From the NCBI RefSeq assembly GCF_016648105.1, contig NZ_JACVVE010000005.1:124001-188000 (forward strand): DNA of 64,000 nt. Direction: 5' to 3'. The notes below the pieces were generated by a model. It was given only the letters and a program-made list of their open reading frames with translations, did no database searches and was not told where the DNA came from. Shown one piece after another: positions 29,611 to 37,391 of this stretch. The translations under genes and the position numbers were made by a program. Source of the DNA: Pseudomonas sp. S31 (GTDB lineage Bacteria; Pseudomonadota; Gammaproteobacteria; Pseudomonadales; Pseudomonadaceae). Position 1 is the stretch's first letter. The number at the start of each line of letters is the position of its first letter.

Positions 29611-29719
29611 ATCGGGAACTATAGTAAGCACTTAATTTTTTAATCTTGCCGCTGGCCGATAGGTCGGTGGCTTTCGTTCGCCCGGAATTTGTTTGGCGAG
29701 CGGCATCGTTGGAACTCAC

Positions 29720-30961
29720 ATGTACCGTACCTTCCAATCTTTAACACGTTGCCTGCTTGTGTTTCCTTTATTTGCGCAAGCTGCATCTGCCGATACGTTC
29801 GATGACAGTAATCTAGTGTTGGACTTTAGAAATTTCTACATGAATCGAAATTTCGTAAATGATAAGGCGCCAATATCAAAACAGTATAGCTGGTCGCAAG
29901 GTGTGCTCGGAAAATTCTCATCGGGATACACTGACACTCCCGTTTCGCTTGGGTTTGACCTCAATGCTCAGTATGCACTTCGCCTTGACTCTTCGGGGAA
30001 TGATGGCTCATTACCGTTTGGCAATGATTCAAAGAAGACCACGCCGAGTTATGGTAGGGCCGGTGCGACGCTCAAACTTAGGTACAATCAGACTGATGCT
30101 TGGATAGGTGATCAGCAGCCCAATTATCCAATAATGGGTAGTGAGACATCTCGACAATTGCCGTCAGTGGCGCAAGGTGCTGTGGTACAGAACCGCGACC
30201 TGGAAGGTCTGACACTCACTGGAGGGCGCTTCTGGTCTCAAGTAACCCGAGAGTCCTCAGAGCACGCAGAACTATATTTGATGAATCAAAGCAAAGGAAG
30301 TGCGAGTGATGATGGGCTGGATTTTTTCGGCGCTGACTACGATGTAAGCCAAAATTTTAGACTCAGCCACTGGCAATCTGTTTTGCATGATATTTATAAA
30401 CAGCGTTATGTGGGGGTTCAGACCCGGACACACTTTGGTGAGGGGACGGTGCTGGGCTTTGACGTCCGACTCAACGATTTTCGCGCGGATGGAGATCGTC
30501 GAGGTGGGGATATCGATAATAGGAACTATGGTGTCGGGCTAAGCCTTACCCAGGGAAACCATCTGATTGGGGCAACGTATCAGAGGATGTTGGGACAAAC
30601 GGGATACCCTTTACTCAGCGGTAACACAGATGTCACTGCTTTGGTAGGGTGGTCTTCACTCGGCTTCATCCGACCCAATGAGCACTCTTGGTCAATTCGT
30701 CATGTCTACAATATGGCTGGAATTGGCCTGCCTGGAGGTCGGTTTTTTACCCGCTTTAGCAAGGGCACGCAGATTGATCGCGGAGCTGGCTTAGCGAGGG
30801 ACAAAGAGACGGAAACTGATTTTATTGCTGATTATGTATTTCAGACGGGGGCCTTGAAGAACCTAGCGATACAGCTTCGCTACATACCGATCAGACAAAA
30901 GTATGGATCGGATGTTGATACTATTCGCTTTAATGTCAATTATTCCTGGCATGTTTTTTGA
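29720..30961 (+). CDS. OprD-family outer-membrane porin
   Basis: 413 residues from ATG 29720 (MYRTFQSLTRCLLV), with a signal peptide ending about SAD. The DTFDDSNLVLDFRNFYMNRNFVND start, the WSQGVLGKFSSGYTDTPVSLGFDLNAQYALRLDS region, DRDLEGLTL and the C-terminal YSWHVF are all OprD family features, with terminal Phe for barrel assembly. OprD porins of pseudomonads admit amino acids, aromatic acids or other small anions. The context points to entry of a sulfur ester or its product. A separate promoter is likely, since 109 bases separate it from the MarR gene. Confidence 0.85.
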   Translation: MYRTFQSLTRCLLVFPLFAQAASADTFDDSNLVLDFRNFYMNRNFVNDKAPISKQYSWSQGVLGKFSSGYTDTPVSLGFDLNAQYALRLDSSGNDGSLPFGNDSKKTTPSYGRAGATLKLRYNQTDAWIGDQQPNYPIMGSETSRQLPSVAQGAVVQNRDLEGLTLTGGRFWSQVTRESSEHAELYLMNQSKGSASDDGLDFFGADYDVSQNFRLSHWQSVLHDIYKQRYVGVQTRTHFGEGTVLGFDVRLNDFRADGDRRGGDIDNRNYGVGLSLTQGNHLIGATYQRMLGQTGYPLLSGNTDVTALVGWSSLGFIRPNEHSWSIRHVYNMAGIGLPGGRFFTRFSKGTQIDRGAGLARDKETETDFIADYVFQTGALKNLAIQLRYIPIRQKYGSDVDTIRFNVNYSWHVF

Positions 30962-32129
30962 TGGAGCCCGGCTTGATACGCTCTCTGAGGCAGCAGGAGT
31001 TGAACACACTTTTGACCCAAGGCCATTGAAATCTCTGTCTACCACAGGATGGCGAGCGACATCTATCGGCTGTTGACGTGCCTAAGATCCTGGTTTAGAT
31101 GCTCCAGCCTTAATGACCGCACGACCGATGCGAACTCGTTGGGTATTTCCATTGTGACTGCCAGGGCGTCAGCGTCGGGGCAGGATCATCGTAAAGGACA
31201 CCTTCGAGCCTCACCGTTGCGGCACTGAATCGAGTATCGAACTAAAGACGGTCTGCTAATTGTCTCGCAACATTTTGATCACTTTGGAAGAGCCGGTCAG
31301 GGGGACGGCCCGCTAGGGGTGTTGCCTGCTGTATTTTTGTGGCCAGATAGGATGACTTCGACCCGGAGTTATACGCCCTTAGGCTTCTGGATAGCGACAG
31401 CCTGAAGATCTCAGCAAATCGCTTACTGTGCCCCGGGAGATGGCGCACTCTCCGTGGGGCCTTTTCAGCCCGATTTTCTCACTTATATGCGACATTACGG
31501 TCAAAAAAACGACGGCTTTAACCTTCACCCCCTATAAAAAATTTTTGCGGGACGGAGTTGTTATATTTGAAGGCAAACAAAAAAGCAGCGTCCTTCGATG
31601 CATCGTTTTTTCCCCAGAGAGAGATGCGATTTCTGACGCCTTTGCTGTTGCTGTTGCTGCTGCTCTGCTTCGAATCGTGTTGAACTGACCTTCTCCATGC
31701 CCTCCGGTGGGGGCATCGGGGAGTCGCCCTTTTGGCCGAAGGCCACTGCTTTGATTTTGCGTTCAAAAATTTTCTTTGAGTCACAAAAAATGAGTGAAGC
31801 TCACTGATACCTAATGGGGACAGCTACGTCCGGCGTATGTATGCCTAGGAATGTGATGGCTGACATTAAAGATTGGTAGCTCATGCGACACATTCTGCTG
31901 GGGGCGAGTGGGGTTCTGAGCTGTGCAGTTTCAAACCATCGATGAGTGCCAGGCTGCTCAGCGTTGACGCGGATGCATGCTCAGCAGATTCGTTGAGAGA
32001 GAGGTCGTCTGTTGACTAGGTGTGGGCCGTCTGGTGCAGCGATGGCGGCCCTGATTACATTCGTTGTCGAGTAGATACTAAGCCTTACGCCGACTGCTAC
32101 AACTCCTCGGGCGCTACAAAGGATCAGTG
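30962..32129. other. Gene-poor 1.2-kb stretch with a dispersed repeat
   Basis: I see no convincing gene here. Around 31500-31580 there is a block with CACCCCC, AAATTTTTG and GACGGAGTTGTTATATTTGA that recurs at about 49843-49910. At 31640-31670 a run of CTGTTGCTG triplets occurs. These look like noncoding repeat or decayed sequence common in pseudomonad islands. Confidence 0.5.
31528..31591. repeat. Dispersed repeat, copy A
   Basis: Contains AAATTTTTGCGGGACGGAG followed by TTGTTATATTTGA and AGGCAAAC-A5-GC. Copy B at 49842 shares AAATTTTT, GACGGAGTT and TTATATTTGA at the same spacing. A shared GCGACATTAC also lies shortly before each copy. Confidence 0.6.
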
Positions 32130-33297
32130 ATGTACGTCGAAAAGAGCTTCACTCCTCAGCAGCTATTCGAGATGGTCTGGGCGCGACCGGTTTTGATAGT
32201 CGCCAAGGAAATTGGCGTATCTGATGTAGGCCTGCCGCAAGGCCGGAATTACATTACCTGCCCGCGGCCACTGGGCTAAGCCAGAGTCGAAAAGGCCCCG
32301 GCGCCCAAAAGCGCCAGTCTCCACTATACCCATCACGTTCCATGTTCTGGATCTCCCAAAATCAGAGAAACCTAAGCCTGAGAGCCCAGTCAAAGACCTC
32401 GGCACGTTAATCGTTCCAACGGAATTGGTAGACCCGCATCCGTTGGTGAGCAAATGGCTCGCTGCAGCGAAGAAAGCCAAGGAGCTCAACGGCGCGCTAG
32501 TAGTAGAGAAGTCGCGGGTTTTGAGTTCCCACATTTCTTCGACGGAAATTGTCCGGTGCGCGATTCTGTACGACAGCCTGATCAGTGCGAGTGAGGCCGT
32601 GGGCTACACGTGGGGTGTAAATGACAATGGAAGCTTCGTACGCCTGGACGGTGAGGATTTACTGATCACGATACAAGAGTGGATTAAACGATACGATATC
32701 CCTCCGCGGCCCCCCAAGCCTTTCAAGCCTGGTCAGAGGTGGGAGCCTGATTTCACATCTATGAGAGCAGCCCGCTTTGGCTGGGAACCTACTGGCGTGC
32801 TATCCCTCATCGTGGACGCACGATCAGAGGTTTTGATCCGAAAAACTTGGACGGACAGTAAGACCGGTAAGCTTGAATCGAAGCTTGGTCAGATATTGAC
32901 AGGACTTGTTCGAATTGCTGCCTCTGTGAAAATCCGAAGGTCATCTGACGAAACCAATCGGCGTCGTTGGGCCGAAGAGGAGCATGTAAGGAAAGAGAAG
33001 ATTGATCAGCAGCGTCGTCAGGAAAAGCTGCGTCAAAATTTAATGAAAAACCTGGGAAATTGGGAGCGAGCTCAGCGACTGCGTGCGTTTATTCAGGCGA
33101 CGATTGATGCGTCACCGCAGGACGTAGCATCTCAAATGGCACTGGCTATTTGGGTTAGCTGGGCTACGCAACAAATCGAGCTGCTCGATCCTCTAAAAGT
33201 AGATATTCAGAAGGTTGTCGACTTGTCTGTGGATTTGCCAAATTCTGAATATGGTTACTGGAGCAGTGGCAAAAAGCCCGAGGATTGGTGGCCCTGA
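32130..33297 (+). pseudogene. Frameshifted hypothetical gene with N-terminal HTH-like motif
   Basis: ATG 32130 starts MYVEKSFTPQQLFEMVWARP and VLIVAKEIGVSDVGL, then the frame shifts. From about 32237 another frame continues RKAGITLPARGHWAKPESK and on without a stop to 33297 (the part from 32425 is a 290-residue open frame). Together they restore the pattern LW-x-P-x3-VAK-x2-G(I/V)SDV-x-L-x-K-x-C(R)KA-GI-x-x-P-x-RG-x-WAK that begins many hypothetical island proteins. An 11-base deletion between two GCCTGC repeats would explain the shift. The rest is charged, with a helical Arg/Glu/Gln-rich stretch. Function unknown. Confidence 0.65.
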
Positions 33298-33370
33298 TTT
33301 TCATTTGGATTTGAACTTAAACTGCGTTAAGATTCTCTACAGATCACTCATCACATTTTGGAGTATTTAC

Positions 33371-33733
33371 ATGTCCCGTTTGGCGGAATTCAGACAGCTC
33401 GAGCAAAAACTCGCCGCACAATTGGCCGAATTGGAGGCCATGAAAGGTAGCAGCGAGCTTCAGAACGAGATCGAGTTTGAAACCAAATTGCGCGATTTGC
33501 TTGCAAAGTATGGTTACAGTCTGAGAGATATCATCAACCTGCTGGATCCGCAGGCTGGTCGCCGTGCTGCCCCGGTAGCTGCAGAGAAGGCTCCTCGCCG
33601 TGCCCGTCAGGTCAAGCAGTACAAAAACCCGCATAACGGGGAAATCATCGAAACAAAAGGCGGCAACCACAAGCTTCTGAAAGAGTGGAAAGCTGAATAC
33701 GGTTCTGACGAAGTCGAAAGCTGGGTGTCGTAA
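33371..33733 (+). CDS. mvaT: MvaT-family H-NS-like silencer (copy 1)
   Basis: 120 residues starting MSRLAEFRQLEQKLAAQLAE, the coiled-coil oligomerization region, and ending in the AT-rich DNA-binding domain RARQVKQYKNPHNGEIIETKGGNHKLLKEW. MvaT proteins bind AT-rich foreign DNA and silence it. The start is ATG 33371, judged from the family; the frame extends upstream to 33215. It lies 73 bases after the pseudogene and is followed by its own terminator. Copy 2 at 54884 is about 85% similar by eye. It may silence this island or be a member of its own silencing pair. Confidence 0.93.
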   Translation: MSRLAEFRQLEQKLAAQLAELEAMKGSSELQNEIEFETKLRDLLAKYGYSLRDIINLLDPQAGRRAAPVAAEKAPRRARQVKQYKNPHNGEIIETKGGNHKLLKEWKAEYGSDEVESWVS

Positions 33734-33761
33734 TTTGTCGCGTGCACCGGCGGTAAGCTAG

Positions 33762-33783
33762 AAACGGCCTTATGGCCGTTTTT
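33762..33783 (+). terminator. Rho-independent terminator of mvaT copy 1
   Basis: AAACGGCC-TTAT-GGCCGTTT followed by more T, an 8-bp stem with a typical U-run, 29 bases after the stop codon. Confidence 0.88.
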
Positions 33784-33874
33784 GGTTCGTGCCAGTTCTT
33801 ATTTGAGAGCTTGGCGCAGTCATGATTGACAAGCGCCCATCACTTTGTCCTCTACTGAACGGGCCCAAGCTTCC

Positions 33875-36124
33875 TCACTCATTCTCACTAATTTTTCGAG
33901 CTATTTTCACCGCACCTTGCAGGTCTAGGTGACTTGAGGCAAACGACCTCATCAGAAGCGGTCGAGGAAGAGCCCAGTCCCATTTCTCTCGGATCATGTT
34001 TTCCACGTTCTCGAGAATGGGCTCCAGATTAGAGACATCTAGCTGAGCGACGGTACGCAATGCTTTCAGTGAATCCTCCGCACCAAATGCGATGTCCAGA
34101 AAAAGTCCCGAGTTCTCACACTGGATGCCCACATGCCTCAGCAGCAAAGCCAAGGCATCATTGGTGTAGTCGCCTTGCCAAGTCACAAGATGGCTGGCGC
34201 TAGCCGATCCCACGATCGACTTTTCCCCGAGCCCGAGGGCATGAAATGATTGCCGCGCTTCCTGGAGCAACGATTGAGCCTGCTTGTCCAAGAAAGGGCA
34301 GGGTGCTGTTTCCAAAAGAACACTCCGCATCTCCATTCGAACGCGGTCATGTATCTGAGCGCCCAAGCCGTCAAATTGGGGTGGCTCGCCGCCGCGCGTT
34401 GGGGTGACCACGATGACTTTGGCTTCAAGATCTACATCCTGAACCTGCCAGCGTCGGCCACCAAAGATGATTCTCTGCCCCTTGGAGAGTGGCCGGCTAA
34501 CGGGCAGAGATCCCAGTGGCTTGCCATCTCTGAGCAGTCGGAACTCCTCATCGCTGGTAAAGGCGGTGTAGAACTCATAGTGATTGATCAGACGCTCCCC
34601 CAGCGCACCTGGCAGGAGCAGACCAGAACTGTCCTGGACAATCAGCTCCTTCTCACCCATGCCTTTGAGCAGCAACATCAGATCGCCCTTCGTTACGCTC
34701 GCGAAGCTGCCGCTGGCAATGAGATCGTTCCACAGTTGGGCAGCGCTGGCGCCGCCCATTTGGGCAATGGTCGACAGGCATTGCTGAACGAGCGTGGAAG
34801 CATGCATTCCCTGCGAACGAGGGGGCTCAAACCAACCGGCCACCAGCAAGCGAATCATGGCAACGGTTTGCACCAACCCTTCACGCAGTTGATCGGAAAG
34901 GTCGGACTGATCCGTGAGCAGGCGCTCCCGGCAGTAGCCTCTCAGGATGGCAGGCTCGCCTGCGCGCCGTCCCGATCTTCCTAGCCTTTGTCGCAGGCTA
35001 GCTACGGAGGGAGGGCATCCCACTTGGGCAACAGTCCTGATGTTTCCGATATCAATGCCGAGCTCAAGCGTCGTCGTGCAGATAGCTGAAGCGGGTGGAT
35101 CGCCGGCTTTCAGGGCACGCTCAGCATCTTCTCGCAGCTCTTTTGAGAGGCTGCCATGGTGTGGCCAGAACTCGCTGGGAACGCCATCGTTTTCGCACAG
35201 CGACCGCAGCCGATCTGCAAACCACTCCACCTCTTGGCGCCGGTTAGGGAAGATAAGGTTGTTGTGCCCGCGTAAAACCTTGTAGAGGTGCCCGGCGATC
35301 GCAACTTTGGAGCCTGACTCTTCGGTCTCCTCGCCTACTGCAGCGTCCTCAGAGGATTCTCGCTTACCATGGTCGGCAACCACCTGCTGCATTGGACGCT
35401 CGATGTAGCCGCGTACCTGAACTTGCAGCTCCTGGCCTGTCGAAGTCGAGTTGATGACGGTGATCTGCTCAGGGTTGTTCGGCCTTAGAAACACCTGAGC
35501 CAGAGACATCTCACCCAAGGTGGCAGATAGGCCCACACGTGGAAGCTGCCTGCCAACGACTGTCTCCACGCGCTGCATCAAAGACTGCAATTGCTTTCCA
35601 CGCTCGCTGCCAATGAACGCGTGAAGCTCATCCACGACGATGTAACGTAGGTTTTGAAAAACACCTGGCAAGCTTGAGCCTCGGTTCACGAAGAGTGCTT
35701 CAAGCGACTCAGGTGTGATCAGCAGAATGCCTTCAGGTGATTTGAGAAAGCGTTGTTTCTTGCTTGCGGACACGTCCCCATGCCACGCGACGACTGGAAT
35801 CTCCAGTCGTTCGCACAGTCTGCTCAGCCTGTCCCATTGATCGTTGATCAAGGCTTTCAGGGGGCTGATGTAGAGCACCGCGCCTGCGGTGCTCGTATCG
35901 TTCAAGAGGTTGCTCAGGACGGGGAGGAAAGCGGCCTCGGTTTTACCTGCAGCAGTCGAGGCCGCGATGATGACGTCCTGGTCGGCGCCAATTAGGGCCG
36001 GCACCGCCCACTCCTGCGCATCGCGTAGCGACGTCCAGCCCTGCGACCAGATCCATTGCTGAACCTCAGGGTGCAGACGCTCGAATGATGAAGAATCAGA
36101 GCTTGAAACTGGCGAGCTCATCAT
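33875..36124 (-). CDS. sngC: DEAD/DEAH helicase of a Shango-type defence system
   Basis: 749 residues of SF2, Lhr-like type. Walker A IAASTAAGKTEAAFLPV, DEVH-type box VVDELHAF, SATLGEM, later PHHGSLSKELRE, TTTLELGIDIG, and QRLGRSGRRAG (motif VI). The start overlaps sngB by 29 bases; ATG 36121 is the next start. With a TerB-like protein and an ATPase the trio matches the architecture of Shango (sngA, sngB, sngC), described as antiphage. The related BREX helicase BrxHI belongs to the same family. This part should process DNA or RNA; mechanism is not established. Confidence 0.85.
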   Translation of the reverse strand: MMSSPVSSSDSSSFERLHPEVQQWIWSQGWTSLRDAQEWAVPALIGADQDVIIAASTAAGKTEAAFLPVLSNLLNDTSTAGAVLYISPLKALINDQWDRLSRLCERLEIPVVAWHGDVSASKKQRFLKSPEGILLITPESLEALFVNRGSSLPGVFQNLRYIVVDELHAFIGSERGKQLQSLMQRVETVVGRQLPRVGLSATLGEMSLAQVFLRPNNPEQITVINSTSTGQELQVQVRGYIERPMQQVVADHGKRESSEDAAVGEETEESGSKVAIAGHLYKVLRGHNNLIFPNRRQEVEWFADRLRSLCENDGVPSEFWPHHGSLSKELREDAERALKAGDPPASAICTTTLELGIDIGNIRTVAQVGCPPSVASLRQRLGRSGRRAGEPAILRGYCRERLLTDQSDLSDQLREGLVQTVAMIRLLVAGWFEPPRSQGMHASTLVQQCLSTIAQMGGASAAQLWNDLIASGSFASVTKGDLMLLLKGMGEKELIVQDSSGLLLPGALGERLINHYEFYTAFTSDEEFRLLRDGKPLGSLPVSRPLSKGQRIIFGGRRWQVQDVDLEAKVIVVTPTRGGEPPQFDGLGAQIHDRVRMEMRSVLLETAPCPFLDKQAQSLLQEARQSFHALGLGEKSIVGSASASHLVTWQGDYTNDALALLLRHVGIQCENSGLFLDIAFGAEDSLKALRTVAQLDVSNLEPILENVENMIREKWDWALPRPLLMRSFASSHLDLQGAVKIARKISENE

Positions 36125-37391
36125 CGGCCTCGACTTCTAGATCCTGCTGGGCTCCTTCATCCTTGGCCAACTCCACAGCGCCGACCAGCGACCGCCAATC
36201 TGCTCCAGGGTTTTGCTCGATCACCGCAAGTAAGCTGATGAACGCTGTGATCGTAGTCCTCGGCGTGCGGAAATAAGCCTCCCCCAGTCGCTGATTGCAG
36301 TGAGCCATGAAGGCTGGGATCGCTTCATCCGGCAGCAGGAATTTCTCAGGTTCACCGTAGGCGTACACGTGCCTGAGCTTTTGCAGCAGCACGAAGAAAT
36401 CTTCGGGTGTCAGGCTGCTCAGTCGAATGACCGGGCCAGACAAGTCAACCAGGCCAGACTTGGCAAAGGTGTTTTCTGCCAGACGGGACTGGAGCGCAGG
36501 GTAGCTGTACAAGCCGCGGCGAGTGTCCATCAAGAATTCTGGTGTGCCGCCTAAGACAAAGCCGAGACCTTCTGCAGAACCCTGCAACGAGTCATTCAGA
36601 ATGCGCAGGATCTGTTCGTAGTTGGCGTTACGGGCTTGGGTGTTCGCAAGCTTGTAGAGGTTGACCAACTCGTCGAGGCAGACCATCAAACCGCCAAAGC
36701 CTGCCAACCGCACAAAGCGCGCAAGCAGTTTCAACTGGTCGTAAACCGATGCGTCATCGACGATCGTGCGCACACCAAGTGCAGCTCGCGCATCTGTCTT
36801 GGTGGAGAATTCGCCACGCAGCCAGCGGATGGCATCTGCTTTCAGCTGCTCATTTCCCTCTTCGAAACCACGGCAGTAAGCTGCGATGACCTCGGCAAAG
36901 TCGTAGCCATTAACCATCTCAGTGAGCTCTGCCAGGTACTCACGAATGACGGCTTCGCTTTCCACACCCTTGGCTTTGGCTTCAGACTTGGCCTGGGAAA
37001 TGAATTTTTCGACGATGCCCTGGAGTGCACCACCATCGGGTTTCGTTCTTGTGGCCATGTTCTTGGCCAGCTCAGAATACAGCGACCGAGCTTGCCCACC
37101 GGAGGCATGGAGTCGACGATCCGGGTTCAGATCAGCATGCATGGTGACTAGCTTGCGCTCCATGGCGATACCGCGCACCAGGTTCAGGAAGAAGGTCTTA
37201 CCTGCACCGTACTCACCCACGACCACACGGAAGGCCGAACCACCATCGGCCAAGCGATCAACATCCTTGAGCAGCGAGTCGAGCTCGCCGGCCCGGCCCA
37301 CCTGAATCAAATGCTGGCCAACGCGAGGTACAACGCCTGCACGTAGTGACTGGATGACCGCGTCGCGATCCTTGGCACGTATCTTACTCAT
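36096..37391 (-). CDS. sngB: ATPase of a Shango-type defence system (DUF2791/BrxD-like)
   Basis: 431-residue P-loop ATPase. Walker A VVVGEYGAGKTFFLNL and Walker B GGLMVCLDELVNLYKL are clear. Residues AIVQSLRAGVVPRVGQHLIQVGR-like start (MSKIRAKDRDAVIQSLRAGVVP) and DLVLSLTPEDFFVLLQKLRHV near residue 320 place it with BrxD of BREX and SngB of Shango. It starts 4 bases inside the end of sngA and overlaps sngC by 29 bases, so the three are translationally coupled. Likely partner of the SngC helicase, as BrxD is for BrxHI; inference. Confidence 0.85.
   Translation of the reverse strand: MSKIRAKDRDAVIQSLRAGVVPRVGQHLIQVGRAGELDSLLKDVDRLADGGSAFRVVVGEYGAGKTFFLNLVRGIAMERKLVTMHADLNPDRRLHASGGQARSLYSELAKNMATRTKPDGGALQGIVEKFISQAKSEAKAKGVESEAVIREYLAELTEMVNGYDFAEVIAAYCRGFEEGNEQLKADAIRWLRGEFSTKTDARAALGVRTIVDDASVYDQLKLLARFVRLAGFGGLMVCLDELVNLYKLANTQARNANYEQILRILNDSLQGSAEGLGFVLGGTPEFLMDTRRGLYSYPALQSRLAENTFAKSGLVDLSGPVIRLSSLTPEDFFVLLQKLRHVYAYGEPEKFLLPDEAIPAFMAHCNQRLGEAYFRTPRTTITAFISLLAVIEQNPGADWRSLVGAVELAKDEGAQQDLEVEADDELASFKL

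Noticed and set aside
31518..31784. Gln/Ser-rich minus-strand frame
   Set aside because: Arises from triplet repeats and the dispersed repeat; similar frames occur at the second repeat copy, so it is not likely a gene.
34250..34984. Plus-strand open frame of 244 codons
   Set aside because: Antisense to the Shango helicase sngC, whose motifs are clear; the sense of the shadow is low-information.
33875..37391. BREX type 2 remnant
   Set aside because: BrxD-like and BrxHI-like proteins are present, but pglZ, pglX, pglW and brxC are missing, while the TerB protein completes Shango.
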